Below are positions 1-11,082 of a stretch of 64,000 bases of DNA, piece by piece. Under the pieces are notes generated by a model. It searched no databases. It was not told where the DNA came from and saw nothing but the letters and a program-made list of their open reading frames with translations. The translations under genes were made by a program, and so were the position numbers. Origin of the DNA: Pyrus communis (lineage: Eukaryota > Streptophyta > Magnoliopsida > Rosales > Rosaceae). The stretch's first letter is position 1, and each line of letters starts with the position of its first letter. The stretch covers positions 1,609,373-1,673,372 of the forward strand of contig NC_084803.1 of NCBI RefSeq assembly GCF_963583255.1, in the 5' to 3' direction.

Positions 1-660
1 CACACCACACTTTCCAAACAACCATAGACGGAAGATTTTGGGAGAAAAAATGGATTGAAAAAGGACAAAAAAATAAGTGACAGAGAACTCAAATCTAAGC
101 AAGTTTAGACGCAAACTTAATCATCACAAAAGGGACTAAAATGATTAGTATATCATCAATGCGTGATAAAAAATTATTTGCTAACTTCGCCACAACAGTC
201 TACTTTTTGGGGATCGAAAAAACTCACAGAAACATTTCAACCTTTTATTGACCATTATCGTGTGATACACACGCGTTAAAAATCTAACCCAAAACCTATC
301 GTATATGATATATGAGTATGAAATTTATTTTCAATCAGTAGGTCATCCCTTAGCGCGGGGGCAATGATATTTTTTCAATAGGTCATCCCTTACCGGAATT
401 GTCCCTGATGTATAAAAATCACGAGTGGCAGACCAATTCCAGCGTAGAGTTTTATTTGTAAGGTTATTTTCGTGAGGCCGATGATATAAAAATTATGCAC
501 ACATCACAAAGAAGACAATCCCATCTTAGTTGCATATTGCAACGAACAGATAAGTAAAGGGTCCAAACCAACCATGTCACAAAATAATAAATCCTCAAAA
601 TATTCAAAATTCGATAAACGTCTAGAAAAACGGGGGATTGAGCAGTTTTACCATTTTGTC
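1..660. repeat. Long dispersed repeat, copy A
   Basis: Read side by side, this block matches 15627-16250 over most of its length with scattered substitutions and small indels. Shared landmarks are the run around gattgaaaaaggacaaaa, the phrase tcatcccttagc and the segment around caacgaacagataag. The last third also matches 16580-16925. It encodes nothing recognisable. It could be an old segmental duplication or an unclassified interspersed repeat. Confidence 0.7.
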
Positions 661-716
661 ATCCTCAATTAAATTGTCTTTTTAAAGAGTCATGAAAAGG
701 AAAGGGTATTTTAAGG

Positions 717-899
717 GGAAGAGGATCATTTCCTAAGCTCTGATTAGGTCATTATGATCGTTTAAATTTAATCTAACAGCTTTAAATATGAAGGTTCTCT
801 AAAAATTATAATAATTACAACAATTAGATTAAATTTGAACGATCCGGATAACCTGATAAGGGGGATTCTCATCTTGAGCTCAGGAGAGGATCCTCTTCC
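717..899. repeat. Fold-back (MITE-like) element
   Basis: The two ends are inverted copies over about 55 bp. The left arm begins ggaagaggatc and runs into gatcgtttaaatttaatcta; the right arm begins tagattaaatttgaacgatc and ends gatcctcttcc. The loop is about 50 bp. Similar T/A-rich flanks (ttttaag and tttttaag) suggest a short target duplication. No coding capacity, as expected for a non-autonomous DNA element. Confidence 0.6.
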
Positions 900-1035
900 A
901 TTTTTAAGTACTTTGAAGGTCTCATTTTTATATCTTCTGAAAAGTACTTTTAGAAAGGTAAGCAATCACGTCATTCTTAATTAAATTGTCATTTTAAAGA
1001 GTTTTAAGAAGGAAAGCATAATTTCAAGGGAATTA

Positions 1036-1191
1036 ACTTGGCTGTTGAAAATTTCGGCAGCCACTCCTACTTACAACCAATCTCGCGTGGACACGTGTTC
1101 AGGTTTTAATTAAAAAAATCAAAACTTGAATACATGTCTATAAGGGATTGGGTGTAAGTAAGAGTGGCTGCTGAAATTTCAGCCGCCAAGT
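1036..1191. repeat. Second fold-back (MITE-like) element with ~70-bp arms
   Basis: The left arm starts acttggctgttgaaaatttc. The right arm ends as its imperfect inverse, through gctgaaatttcagc to gccaagt. Nearly the whole 156 bp can fold into one hairpin. A transcript through it would be strongly double-stranded. The family is not recognised. Confidence 0.65.
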
Positions 1192-2038
1192 CTTGTTCAA
1201 TTTCAAGTATTTTGAATGTGTTACTATTTTTATATTTTGACTTTGTAAAGATAGATAGATAGAATATAGACAACAGTATTTTTGAACCACATTATTACTA
1301 ATTTATTGTGAGGCTAAACTCATTCCTCTTCCTTTAGTGTAGAAAATATTCTTTTTTTCCCAAAAAAAAAAAAAAAAAAGAGAGAAGGTATTTTTGAAAA
1401 GTAATCAATCACGTCATTAACAAGCGAGAAAAGTCTTCCAAAAGCTACATAACGTAGCACCAATATAAGTAATTGCTTTAAAGAATGCACAAATGAAGCA
1501 GCCTAAGGAGAGCACCAAAGCAGCAGTTGCTGCCTTCTCTAAATGGTCCCTATGTTCTTCTCCAAAGAGACTCTTAAACTAACGAGATTTTGTTTTCATG
1601 TAGTGGAAACATGGTAACTTGTAAATAACTAACCATTTATATTATTACACGTATTAATTATGGTTCAAAAATAAAATTAAATATATGCGAGTCGGTTTGG
1701 TTAACCGCACCCTAAAAATTTTGGGAGCCGATTGCCAAATCGATTAAGATCGGTGCGGTTTGGTTTAGTCACCGAAAATTAAAAATAAAAAAAATAAAAA
1801 AAAAATAAAAAAACCAAACCAAACCAAACCAAGCTGCGGGTGGGTTAGTCGGTTTTTTTTTAAATGCCCAGCCCTATGTTCTACGTAGAACCAAACATAA
1901 TTTTTTTCTCTTAATAATTAAGATCCACATAAGTAAAATCATCAATTATACTTTACTTTACAGATTTTACATTTTTTTCGAATTCTTAAAATATTCCTAT
2001 TGCATGTTTGATGTACACAATTAATTCTATGTGGGTTC

Positions 2039-2157
2039 TTAAGTTCGATTCTCGCTAAAAGTAAATTTGAACCCCATTATTACTAACCAATTGTGAGACT
2101 CAACCCACTTCCCACCCTTTAATGTAGATAATATCATTTGTTTAAAAAAAAAAAAAA
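2039..2157 (+). repeat. SINE-like 3' fragment with poly-A tail
   Basis: A gttcgattctc motif resembling a Pol III B box is followed by a segment (ttattactaaccaattgtgag, near 2080) and a poly-A tract. Related segments, also near A-rich ends, occur around 1285-1375 and 16890-16940, and in inverse orientation at 15252-15310. This fits a tRNA-derived SINE tail, but no intact head or target duplication was found. Confidence 0.4.
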
Positions 2158-2275
2158 ACAACAATCTATCTTTTACCTTTTGGTTAGTCATAATTTTTTC
2201 ATTTCTCCCCTCAACTTGAAGATAAAGAGTTATCTATTTCAATACAACCATACGTAATAATGGAGCCCCTTCTCC

Positions 2276-2283
2276 TATATATA
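2276..2283 (+). promoter_or_regulatory. TATA-like box of the CYP82 gene
   Basis: A tatatata run lies 79 bp upstream of the first ATG of the P450, a usual plant spacing for TATA box plus short 5' UTR. Assigned by position and sequence only. Confidence 0.5.
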
Positions 2284-2361
2284 CGTGTGTGTATGACAAG
2301 GCGATAAATCAACTCAAGCCTTTACCAGTTCAGTAAAAATCATTTTGCCTCTAGCTTTCTA

Positions 2362-4443
2362 ATGGTAGTTGCAAAAATGGATTCTCTCCCATATGCAAAC
2401 TCTATCACTGCTGGCTTGTTCACGGTAATCATCGTGTTCTATTACTTATCACGAAGATGGAGAGCTGCAAATCACAAGGGCAAATTATCACCACCTGAAG
2501 CCAAGGGTGGTTGGCCTATAATTGGTCACCTTCCTTTGTTTGGAGGCTCCACACCTCCTCACATAACTTTGGGAGCCATGGCGGACAAGTACGGACCCAT
2601 TTTCACTATCCGCCTTGGCGTCCATCCATCGTTGGTGATAAGCAGCAGTGAGATCGCAAAAGAATGCTACACAACCCAAGACTTGAGCATACTCTCACGC
2701 CCAAAGATGGTGGTTCTAGACCACGTTAGCTACGACTACGCCATGTTTGGGTTCGGACCAGGTGGACCCTTTTGGCGAGAAATTCGCAAGCTAGTCACCT
2801 TGGAGTTGCTCTCAGTCCGGAAGGTTGAGCAGCTCAAGCACATTCGAGTGTCGGAAGTGGCTACTTTCTTAAAAGAATTGCACGAACTTTGGAGTACAAA
2901 GAAGAGGGAGAGCTCGAAAGATGGAGTCATTGTAGAGCTGAAGCAATGGCTTGGGGACATGACGCTGAACGTGATTCTCACAATGGTGGCCGGAAAGCGG
3001 TATTCCGTTGCTGCCGCTGGGGATGAGAAGAAAGAAGCGCGTAAGGTTCAGACTGCATTGAGGGAGTTATTTGATTATCTGGGCATGTTTTTGGTGGGTG
3101 ATGCGGTTCCTTATCTGCGGTGGTTGGATTGGGGTGGACATGAGAAGGCAATGAAGAAAAGTGCAACGGAAATGCACGCCATTGTTGCAGAGTGGGTTGA
3201 AGAGCATAAGCAGAGGAGAGCAAAAGGTAATGCAAAAGGAGAACAGGACTTCATAGATGCGATGCTTTCTGTGCTTGATGGTGCAGACCTTGGCAGTTTT
3301 GATGCTGATACGATCGTCAAGGCCACAAGCTTAGTAAGTATATATAATTCATTAATTTGCAGGCAAATAATTAACCATAAAGGGCTGGAGTTATACACTT
3401 AACACATCAAGAATTTTTTTTAGTTTCAATACTTAATTAAGCTAATTGCATGATCTATAAAAAGAAAATGAAAACATAAGACAATAATTTTTTTTTTGTT
3501 TTTTTTTTTTTTTTGAAAACATGTGATTTCCAATTTTAGGTATGACTCATGCAACATATTTGAGTGCTCACCAATAGGTGATGGTAGAGAGATTTTTTTT
3601 TTTTTTTAAATGTCTCTGCAGACTACATAATATGACGGTTGATAATTATGTTATTTCTTTAAATCTTTAAAAATGGAATCCAACCATCAACCATCACATT
3701 CTTTAATTTACAAGATGTGATTTAAAAAATAGTCTCTTTAGCATTTTCGCCACCTAAAGAACGTATAGATATTAAGTACAGATATCCCCTAATCAATCAA
3801 GCAAATATTTTTTTGGCAGAATGTTATTGCAGGAGGTGGCGATACCACCATGGTGACATTGACGTGGGCAATATCGTTATTGCTGAACAACCCTCACGTT
3901 ATGAAAAAAGCCCTAAACGAACTAGACACCAAAATCGGCAGACAAAAAGTTGTGAGTGAGGAAGATTTAAGCAACTTGGTCTACATCCAAGCTATTGTGA
4001 AGGAGACGTTACGTTTATACCCAGTGGGACCATTATCAGGGCCGCGTGTATTCAATGAAGATTGCATCATTGCTGGCTACCCTATCCGAAAGGGTACCCG
4101 ATTCCTCCCAAACCTCTGGAAGATCCAAATTGACCCGAAATTTTGGCCAGAGCCACTCGAGTTCAAGCCAGAGAGATTTCTTACCACGCACAAGGATGTT
4201 GATCTGAAGGGTCAGCATTTTCAGTTTATTCCTTTTGGAAGTGGTAGAAGATCATGCCCTGGTTTGGCATTTGGCCTTCAAATGGTGCAATTTACATTGG
4301 CTAGTTTTCTACATGCGTTTGAAATCTCAAACCCGTCAAGTGCCCCAGTTGATATGACGGAGAGTTTTGGAATGACCAACGTTAAGGCAACTCCACTTAA
4401 TGTTCTCATCAAACCTCGCTTATCTTCTGAACTTTATGGATAA
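2362..4443 (+). CDS. Cytochrome P450, CYP82 family (two exons)
   Basis: A class II ER-anchored monooxygenase of plant specialised metabolism. Exons are 2362-3333 and 3820-4443, joined in phase 0 (donor gtaagt, acceptor ttggcag), giving about 531 aa, normal for CYP82. An in-frame second ATG at 2377 could be the real start (526 aa). Visible landmarks are an N-terminal membrane helix (residues ~15-30), a proline-rich hinge ([15 protein letters not shown]), the I-helix oxygen-binding motif AGGDTT at the start of exon 2, the K-helix ExxR (KETLRL), the PERF block (KPERF) and the heme loop [10 protein letters not shown] with its cysteine ligand. The single intron after the KATSL segment and the [16 protein letters not shown] context point to CYP82. 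CYP82 enzymes act on terpenoids, alkaloids, coumarins or phenolics; the substrate cannot be told here. No breaks are seen. Confidence 0.93.
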
Positions 4444-4809
4444 AAGAAGGAAATATAAAATATTATGTGTGTGGTATGAATAAGAGGTTTTCATTGTTAT
4501 TAATTTTATATAATTATATGTATATCTCTATAGTCCTGAGACCAATTAAAACAACTGCCAATGTAAGATACAAAACCTAGCAATAAATCGTGTTTGAAAA
4601 TGGGCATATATTGACTTTCCCGTGTAATACTAGCAATAAAATGTTGGGAGTTTTAATGAAAAGGACATGTTACTATTTATTCTTAATCAAAATGACATTT
4701 TGTGTATGAAAAGTTCATAATGGATCAAACTTTTTTCTTTATTTACTCTTATGTCATTATTTTATTATTGTAGTAGGGTCTTGTTGACATTTCTGTCTAG
4801 AAATACATT
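4444..4809. other. 3' UTR and spacer after CYP82
   Basis: AT-rich DNA with an aataaa-type signal near 4582. No gene or known repeat is evident before pararetrovirus-derived sequence begins around 4810. Confidence 0.6.
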
Positions 4810-4855
4810 ATTTTACATGATTCTATTCAACTTATGCTAATGTGCTACCAACTCT

Positions 4856-6427
4856 TCATGCTTCCATCATGTTGTCGATGTTATGCAGCCCTTCTTCTGT
4901 CAAATTGTTATAGTATTGTTCATCACCTTTTACTAGCTCCGCATCTCTTTCTCTATCTTCTTTCACCTTGTAATACATATCTTCTGTTTCTCTTTTTAAA
5001 TTTTGAAGCTTCCAGTATGGCTGATGACGGGCTTTTGACTTGCTGTAAATATACATTTCTTCTTCTTCTGCTACTAATATCATATCATACCTAAAATCTT
5101 CAAACTCATCTAAGGTAAACATTTGGATCCTTTGAAATTTTAAAATATTTTTGTAGATTGGGGATAGTCTAAATGACTCTTTATTAATCATAGCTATATG
5201 CCTAATTTTCTCCTTATGCATATGTACATACCAATCTGGAGGGTTATTAATAAAATTTATGCAAATTTTTTTCCACTTTTCTAGATAATCTTCTGTTACT
5301 TTATAAGTTTTTCAGGAAATGATTCTAGTTGGGAGATATGGTTAATGAATATTTTATTAAGATAGCCAAACTCTAATAGTAAGGCAGGGGTAACTTCTAC
5401 CACATTATACTTTTTCTGATGTTCATAACTAAAATATCATGGTCTAAAATCTCTCATGTTAATCCTGGCCACAGCTATACTAACTCTTATTTACAAATAC
5501 AATTCTTTGTACTATCACAAAGACATGGTAAATACATCTTTGTAATAATATCTATCCTTGGTTTTGAATCAAAGATGTACTGATACAAAGCACATTATAA
5601 TTGTAATTATAACTCTTTCATAGACTGTGATGCTTTGCTCAAGATTTCATTTTGCATATCTGGTGGCATTATTCTTAATTTTGCTTTTGAAATTTCTTCT
5701 AATAGTATATCATCTATTATTAAGTCTAAAAATATATTCCTAAGAAAACTTTCATACCTTTCTTGTTTTTCTTTGTCACTCAGATGTTGATGCTGCTCCA
5801 TTTCAATGTCTCCATTTCAATCTTAATCTCTTCTATGGGCTCATTAGCCTCTTGTTCTATGGGTTCAATAACCTCTTTTTCTTTATTCTTATATTGATCA
5901 GTTTCCAAACCTATTTTCAATTCTCTTTTTAGGGTGTCATTTGCCTTCTGCTGTATTCTAAGATATTAAAGTTCTTGGTTCATTATGGTAAACTTACTAC
6001 GTAATGACACATAGTCTCTAGAAATGACTTGAAGGTTGTGCTCAAGATAATGAATATGATGTTGGCTTTGATGGATACTGAAATTAAAACTATCAAACTC
6101 TTACTCCAAGGCTTTAATTAATTTTTCATGACCTAACCTCATGTTTGGCTGTTTGATTTGGATATTTCAAAAATTATCTAGGAGAACATGCTGCCTATCA
6201 GAAAGCCCTGGTATTCTTGACCTATATCTCAGAGTTGGATTTCTGATTCCTTCTACAACATTGCCATTAAAGCTGAAAGTTGGTACTGGTGGTGATGCTG
6301 GTCTGCTTATACTATTTTGGAATCCATTGAATGGTGGAGGTCCATGGTGCATCATTATGCTATTGAAATGTGCTCTTCTGCCTTGTGGTCTTGTGCTATT
6401 TGAGGTTAATGGTCCACGATATTTCAT
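4856..6427 (-). pseudogene. Pararetrovirus-derived ORF region downstream of RNase H
   Basis: Three minus-strand open pieces (6427-6167, 5801-5607, 5221-4856) plus reading traces between them. The middle is rich in Glu/Lys/Gln and Leu heptads, consistent with a coiled coil. The last piece is acidic and charged (a run EEEEMYIYSKSK). Stops separate the pieces. It may be the second ORF of a florendovirus-like genome or a circularly permuted upstream part of the viral genome. The function is unknown. Confidence 0.5.
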
Positions 6428-6433
6428 TCATGT

Positions 6434-6840
6434 TCAACAAATTAATCTTGATAAGATATCAGCTAATGTATTGTCATTACCTTTTATATGTTCAAAAATT
6501 GGTTTAAAACCATTTCCTGTAATTGAATCAACAAAATTAACCCATCTTCGGGCTGCCTATTTATTAGCATGTATTTTGTTATAATAAGAAACTATATTTT
6601 GACAATATGTTCTAATCGTAAATACTTCATTATGTAAAAATAAAGAAAATGTTTCAAGTGAATTAATTATTCCTAAAATTTCTAAATCCGTTAATGGTAT
6701 CTTGACTGTACATCACTAATTTTTTTTGATGAATATCTACAAACTTGTTCGTCAGACTTTGGTGACTCCTTATGCTTTTTCTGGTATAGTATATATGCTC
6801 ATCCTGATGATGAAGCATCTGTTTCAACTATTTTGTAACT
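6434..6840 (-). pseudogene. Pararetrovirus RNase H remnant, end of the polyprotein
   Basis: The domain begins at ETDASSSG, the family's first catalytic Asp region, and ends with FEHIKGNDNTLADILSRL followed by a tga stop at 6436-6434. Between these, several in-frame stops and at least one frame change break the reading. Only the outer motifs are clear. Confidence 0.7.
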
Positions 6841-7780
6841 TTCATCTAATGGTAATGTTAATGACTTAAGTTTAGTAATTTCTTCCTTTATTTTTTGAAT
6901 TAATTTGATATCTTCACTATTAAAATACTTTTGTCCAGTTTTACTGGTTTTACTATGTAATACTGCTATTTTTCTTCCCAAATCAGGGATAAAATTTCTT
7001 GCATAATTTAACAATCCTAAAAATGCTTGTAATTGTTTGTTGTCTTCTAGTTTATCTTGAAATTCTAAAACCTTTTTAGCTATATGATCTTGTAATTGTA
7101 TTGTATCTAACTTAATATACATTCCTAAAAATTTTATATCTTACTTCTCTAATGCTATTGTATTTTTGCTAATCACAATTCCATTATTGATAAATTCTTG
7201 TAAAAATATCTCTAAATGTTTCCTATGTTCATTTCTATTTTTACTTTGTACTAAGATATCGTCTACATAACCACTAGAAAAATTATCATATTTCTTGAAA
7301 ATTGGATCCATCTTTCTTTGAAAGATCGATGGAGCATTTTTAAGACCAAATGGCATAACAAGCCACTCAAAATATCCTTCTGGACAAGTAAAAGTTGTCC
7401 ACTCAATTGATTCTTAATTGTATTTGCCCAAATCCTGATTTACAATCAAATTTACTAAAATATTTACTTTCTTGAATTTTATTTATAAGTTCATCCTTAT
7501 TTGGTAACTTATAACTATCTTCAAATGTATTATCATTTAATCTCTTGTAATTTTAAACTATTCTAACATTACCTCTCTTTAGTTTCGAATGTTTTCTCAC
7601 TATAAATGTTGTTGATCTATGTCTAGACTTAGAGGGTCTAATTACTTTTAAATTTAACAACTCTTTTATTTGATGCTCAAACTCTTGTTTATCTACTAAA
7701 CTACAAGGCATATCAGCTGTCTTTATGGTTAAATCTGGATTAATTATATCTAATTTTGTTAGTATTTTATTTTTATTCAA
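6799..7780 (-). pseudogene. Pararetrovirus reverse transcriptase remnant
   Basis: Three consecutive minus-strand fragments. 7780-7553 holds the N-terminal RT part (LKVIRPSKSRHRST). 7356-7141 holds the palm with MPFGLKNAPSIFQRKMD and the catalytic YVDDIL box. 7122-6799 holds the thumb (FLGLLNYARNFIP). The key Asp pair survives, but stops separate the pieces. The motif style is that of Caulimoviridae. Confidence 0.85.
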
Positions 7781-8204
7781 ATATAACTATGGGTCTTCTC
7801 CTATAATGCCTAGTTTGTTCTGCTAATTGTAATAATTCTTCTAAACTCTTTGTTCTATCTAACTGTAATATTTCTATATGGTTTCCTTCTTCTAAAATCG
7901 GATATCCATGTTCAAATATTTCTTCATCAAACGCTTCTATATTATTATACTCATCATTTTCTTTTGAATTTTCTAAATAATAACCATATTGGCTACTAAA
8001 CTCTTCCATACTTATACTTTTGTATGTTTTTTCAGTATTACTTTGATCAGTTATTGTAATGCATCTTTTGAAAAATGTTATGTTAGGATTAATAAATAAA
8101 AAAATCTTGTAAGCTTTTCAAAAAGTTTAAACCTAAAATAAATGGGTATGATCCTACTGGTGAAATAAATGTTAGTGGTAAATTAAATTCTTATTTTTCA
8201 ACTT
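7773..8204 (-). pseudogene. Pararetrovirus protease C-terminus and linker
   Basis: Minus-strand 8204-8100 reads through an ILGLNFLKSLQ segment typical of the end of retroviral-type proteases, with stops. An acidic linker (8009-7773, starting MEEFSSQYGYY) follows and leads into RT. The block is separated from the rest of the protease by the Cassandra insertion at 8211-8867. Confidence 0.6.
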
Positions 8205-8210
8205 TAATAG

Positions 8211-8867
8211 TGTAACATCCCACATTGCCCTGGGAAGTGAATCTTGTAAGCCTTATATGTATATTTTTATCTCTACCTAGCACGACGCCTTTTGGGAGCT
8301 CACTGGCTTTGGGTTCCATGGGAACTCCGAAGTTAAGCGAGTAGCGCGCGAGAGCTCTCCCATGATGGGTGACCCACTGGGAAATTCTCGTGTGAGTTCC
8401 CAGAAACAAAACCGTAAGGGCGTGGTCGGGGTCCAAAGCGGACAATATTGTGCTATAGCAGAGTCGAGCCCGGGATGTGGTGGAGCCCGGGTCGGGATGT
8501 GACAATTTGGTATCAGAGCCAATCCCTGGCCGGAAATGTGCCGACGAGGACGTCAGGCCTCTAAGCATGTGGATTGTAAGATCCCATATAGCCCAGGGGA
8601 GTGGACCCTGTAAGCCTTATATGTATATTCTCATTTCTACTTAGCACGTGACCTTTTGGGAGCTCACTGGCTTTGGGTTCCATGGGAACTTCAACTTAAG
8701 CGAGTAGCGCACGAGAGCACTCCCATGATGGGTGACCTATTGGGAAGTTCTCGTGTGAGTTCCCAGAAACAAAACCGTGAAGGCGTGGTCGGGGCCCAAA
8801 GCGAACAATATTGTGCTACGGCAGAGTCGAGCCGGGGATGTGGTGGAGCCCGAGTCGGGATGTGACA
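8211..8867 (+). mobile_element. Cassandra TRIM, complete
   Basis: A 657-bp non-coding retroelement: LTR 8211-8504, internal domain 8505-8574, LTR 8575-8867. LTRs start tgtaa and end tgtgaca. The first bases after the 5' LTR (tttggtatcagagcc) fit an initiator-tRNA-Met primer site; the internal domain is only 70 bp. A perfect 5-bp TSD, aatag, lies at 8206-8210 and 8868-8872. Each LTR carries a 5S-rRNA-like stretch, the hallmark of Cassandra. It sits inside the viral protease region, so it is younger than the viral insertion. It depends on other elements' proteins to move. Confidence 0.93.
8311..8394 (+). promoter_or_regulatory. 5S-rRNA-like Pol III promoter in a Cassandra LTR
   Basis: The stretch contains agttaagcg (box A-like) and gatgggtgacccactggga (box C-like), in the order and spacing of the 5S rRNA internal control region. 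Equivalent stretches lie in the other full-length Cassandra LTRs here. It is part of a retroelement, not a working 5S rRNA gene. Confidence 0.8.
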
Positions 8868-8872
8868 AATAG

Positions 8873-9308
8873 ACTCATTATTAATGCAATGTGTTAAGTA
8901 AACCGGTCTCTCATGTGTTATTCTTACTATTTTTGCCAACTTTTGTCTATATGTTTCTGGTACTAACTCTTCTCTTATGACACTCTTTGTACTCCATGTA
9001 ACTATCATAGCTGTTATTTGTATCTTATATTCTTTTGCTAATTCTATTTCACACTTTATGGTAATTAAAGAACTATTTTTTGACTTTTCTATACTATGAA
9101 AAGTATTTTCTAATATTTCAGTATTTTTTTGTGATTCTGCTGAATTAACTTCTAATAACCTATTACTATAACACTTTTCACATAATATTGAATATGTATT
9201 ATAGTATTTATTTGCAACTAATTTACTACACTTATAACATTTTTCTGGCCAACCTAAATTAATGTATTTATATTCTTCTTCATGTTGTTTTTTTATGAAT
9301 GTACACAT
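8873..9308 (-). pseudogene. Pararetrovirus second Cys-rich block and protease start
   Basis: Near 9240 a CYKCSKL...CEKC arrangement gives the paired cysteines of the second Cys-rich region seen in badnavirus-like capsid polyproteins. Downstream the aspartic-protease region starts, but where DTGA-type catalytic residues are expected the frame reads MIVTWSTKSV, so the active-site Asp appears lost. Reading continues to the Cassandra insertion at 8867. Confidence 0.65.
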
Positions 9309-9311
9309 ATA

Positions 9312-9642
9312 CTATTCTAGATCACTATTTGTGCTACTTGAATTTTTCGAGTCTGAATCTATCATATTTATACTTTCTATACCATAAATACTCTCATTAT
9401 CACTTAAATCATATAAGTTGTACATTGCTTGTATATCCTTATCTTCTTCTAATTTAAACAACTTCATTAAATGTACTTTTTCTCTCGGTTGTTTACCTAA
9501 TTTTGGATATTTAGGTCTAATGTGTCCAACTTCTCCACATGAATAACATTTACAGCTACTTTTATCTTTCGGTGCTTTATATTTTCTAATCCAAGGTCTG
9601 CTACTTCTTTTTCTAAATTGTTTTGGAATATATTTTCTCTTC
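9312..9642 (-). pseudogene. Pararetrovirus capsid zinc-finger segment
   Basis: A basic stretch (KRKYIPKQFRKRSSR) is followed by CYSCGEVGHIRPKY, a CCHC knuckle in which the fourth ligand position is Tyr instead of Cys, then an acidic tail ending in a stop at 9312. This is the nucleic-acid-binding part of the capsid protein of plant pararetroviruses. The lost Cys marks decay. Confidence 0.75.
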
Positions 9643-9647
9643 CTATA

Positions 9648-10905
9648 TGTGACATCCCACATCGCCCAGGGGAGTGATCATTATATGTATATTCTTATCT
9701 CTATCTAGCACGAGGCCTTTTGGAAGTCACTGGCTTCGGATTCCGTAGGAACTCCAAAGTTAAGCGAGAAGGGGGCTAGAGTAATCCCATGATGGGTGAC
9801 CCACTGGGAAGTTGCTCATGAGTTCCCAAAAACAAAACCGTGAGGGAATGGTAAGCCCAAAGCAGATAAAATAGTGCTACGGTGATGGAGCGGGGCTGGG
9901 AAGTGATCTGTCCCGGGCTGGGAAGTGATCTGTCCCGTGCTGGGATGTGACAATTTGGTATCAAAGCCTAACCTTGGCCGCGTGTGTGCCGACGAGGACT
10001 TCAGGCCCCTAAGGGGGTGGATTGTGACATCCCACATCGTCCATGGAGTGATCCTTAAATGTATATTTTCATCTCTACCTAGCACGAGGCCTTTTGGGAG
10101 CTCACTGGTTTCGGGTTCCATTGGAACTCCAAAGTTAAGCGAGTAGCGCGCGAAAACATTCCCAGGATGGGTGGCCCATCGGGAAGTTCTTGTGTGAGTT
10201 CCCAGAAACAAAACCGTGAGGGTGTGTTGGGGGCGCAAAACGGACAATATCGTGCTACAGTGGAGTCGGGCCCGGGAAGTGGCCCGGGCAGTGATCCTTA
10301 TATGTATATTCCTATCTCTACCTAGCACGAGGCTTTTTGGGAGCTCAGTGGCTTCGGGTTCCATTGGAACTCCGAAGTTAAGCGAGTAGCGCGCGAGAGC
10401 ATTCCCAGGATGGATGACCCATCGAGAAGTTCTCGTATGAGTCCCCAGAAACAAAACCGTGAGGGTGTGCTGGGGGTCCAAAATGGACAATATCGTGCTA
10501 CAGTGGAGTCGGGCCCGGGAAGTGGTCCTGCCGGGGTCGGGATGTGACAATTTGGTATCAGAGCCTAACTCTGGCCGTGTGTGTGCCGATGAAGACGTCG
10601 GGCCCCTAAGGGGGGTGGATTGTGACATCCCACATCGCCCTGGGGAATGATCTTTACATGTATATTCCCATCTCTATCTAGCACAAGGCCTTTTGGGAGC
10701 TCACTGGCTTAGGGTTCCATTAGAACTTCGAAGTTTAGCGAGTAGCGCGCGAGAGCATTCCCAGGATGGGTGACCCATCGGGAAGTTCTCGTGTGAGTTC
10801 CCAGAAACAAAACCGTGAGGGTGTGCTAGGGGCCCAAAGCGGATAATATCATGCTACAGTGGAGTCGAGCCTAGGAAATGGGCCCTCCCGGGGCGGGATG
10901 TGACA
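9648..10905 (+). mobile_element. Cassandra concatemer with a chimeric middle LTR
   Basis: A single insertion of 1,258 bp bounded by TSD ctata (9643-9647 and 10906-10910). Order: LTR 9648-9952, internal 9953-10022, a fused double LTR 10023-10549, internal 10550-10620, LTR 10621-10905. In the fused part, a copy of the LTR runs to about 10277 and then continues, without tgtgaca or primer site, into a second LTR copy missing its first ~30 bp. 5S-like boxes are present in each LTR copy. Tandem LTR-internal-LTR-internal-LTR forms arise by recombination between elements or during reverse transcription. Confidence 0.88.
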
Positions 10906-10910
10906 CTATA

Positions 10911-11077
10911 TGTTCTTGAAGGTCTTATGTTGACATTCTTATGCTGTTTATAGGGTTTATATGACCTATATTTTTTTTGTATATTTTCTTATGACAACCA
11001 TATAGTTGTGATAAATCTATATTTTTACAACTCATGTAAAATTGTTTCCTAATCTGTCTCTTAGCTTTTATTTGGCT
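10911..11077 (-). pseudogene. Pararetrovirus capsid C-terminal fragment between two TRIMs
   Basis: A short minus-strand remnant that continues the capsid region from 12042 toward the zinc finger, with a readable basic stretch (QIKAKRQIRKQFYMSCKN) and a stop further on. It is bounded by TSD copies of the two TRIM insertions, which shows that both jumped into the same viral sequence. Confidence 0.6.
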
Positions 11078-11082
11078 GCAAT

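Larger units (their letters stand above)
1..2361. other. Repeat-rich upstream region of the CYP82 gene
   Basis: No convincing coding region is seen; the one short ORF (768-965, minus) lies in a fold-back repeat. The stretch holds a block (1-660) that recurs near 15627 and 16580, two fold-back elements (717-899 and 1036-1191), A/T homopolymers and a SINE-like 3' fragment ending in poly-A near 2157. The last ~90 bases before the ATG carry a TATA-like box and presumably the core promoter and 5' UTR of the P450. Confidence 0.7.

Noticed and set aside
2736..3398. Antisense ORFs over the CYP82 exon 1
   Set aside because: Shadow frames of a clear P450 exon without support of their own.
8311..8394. 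Apparent 5S rRNA genes at several places (8.3 kb, 8.7 kb, 9.7-10.8 kb, 17.4 kb, 44.2 kb)
   Set aside because: They sit inside LTRs with tgt...aca ends, primer sites and TSDs. They are partial 5S-like promoter regions of Cassandra, not rRNA genes.
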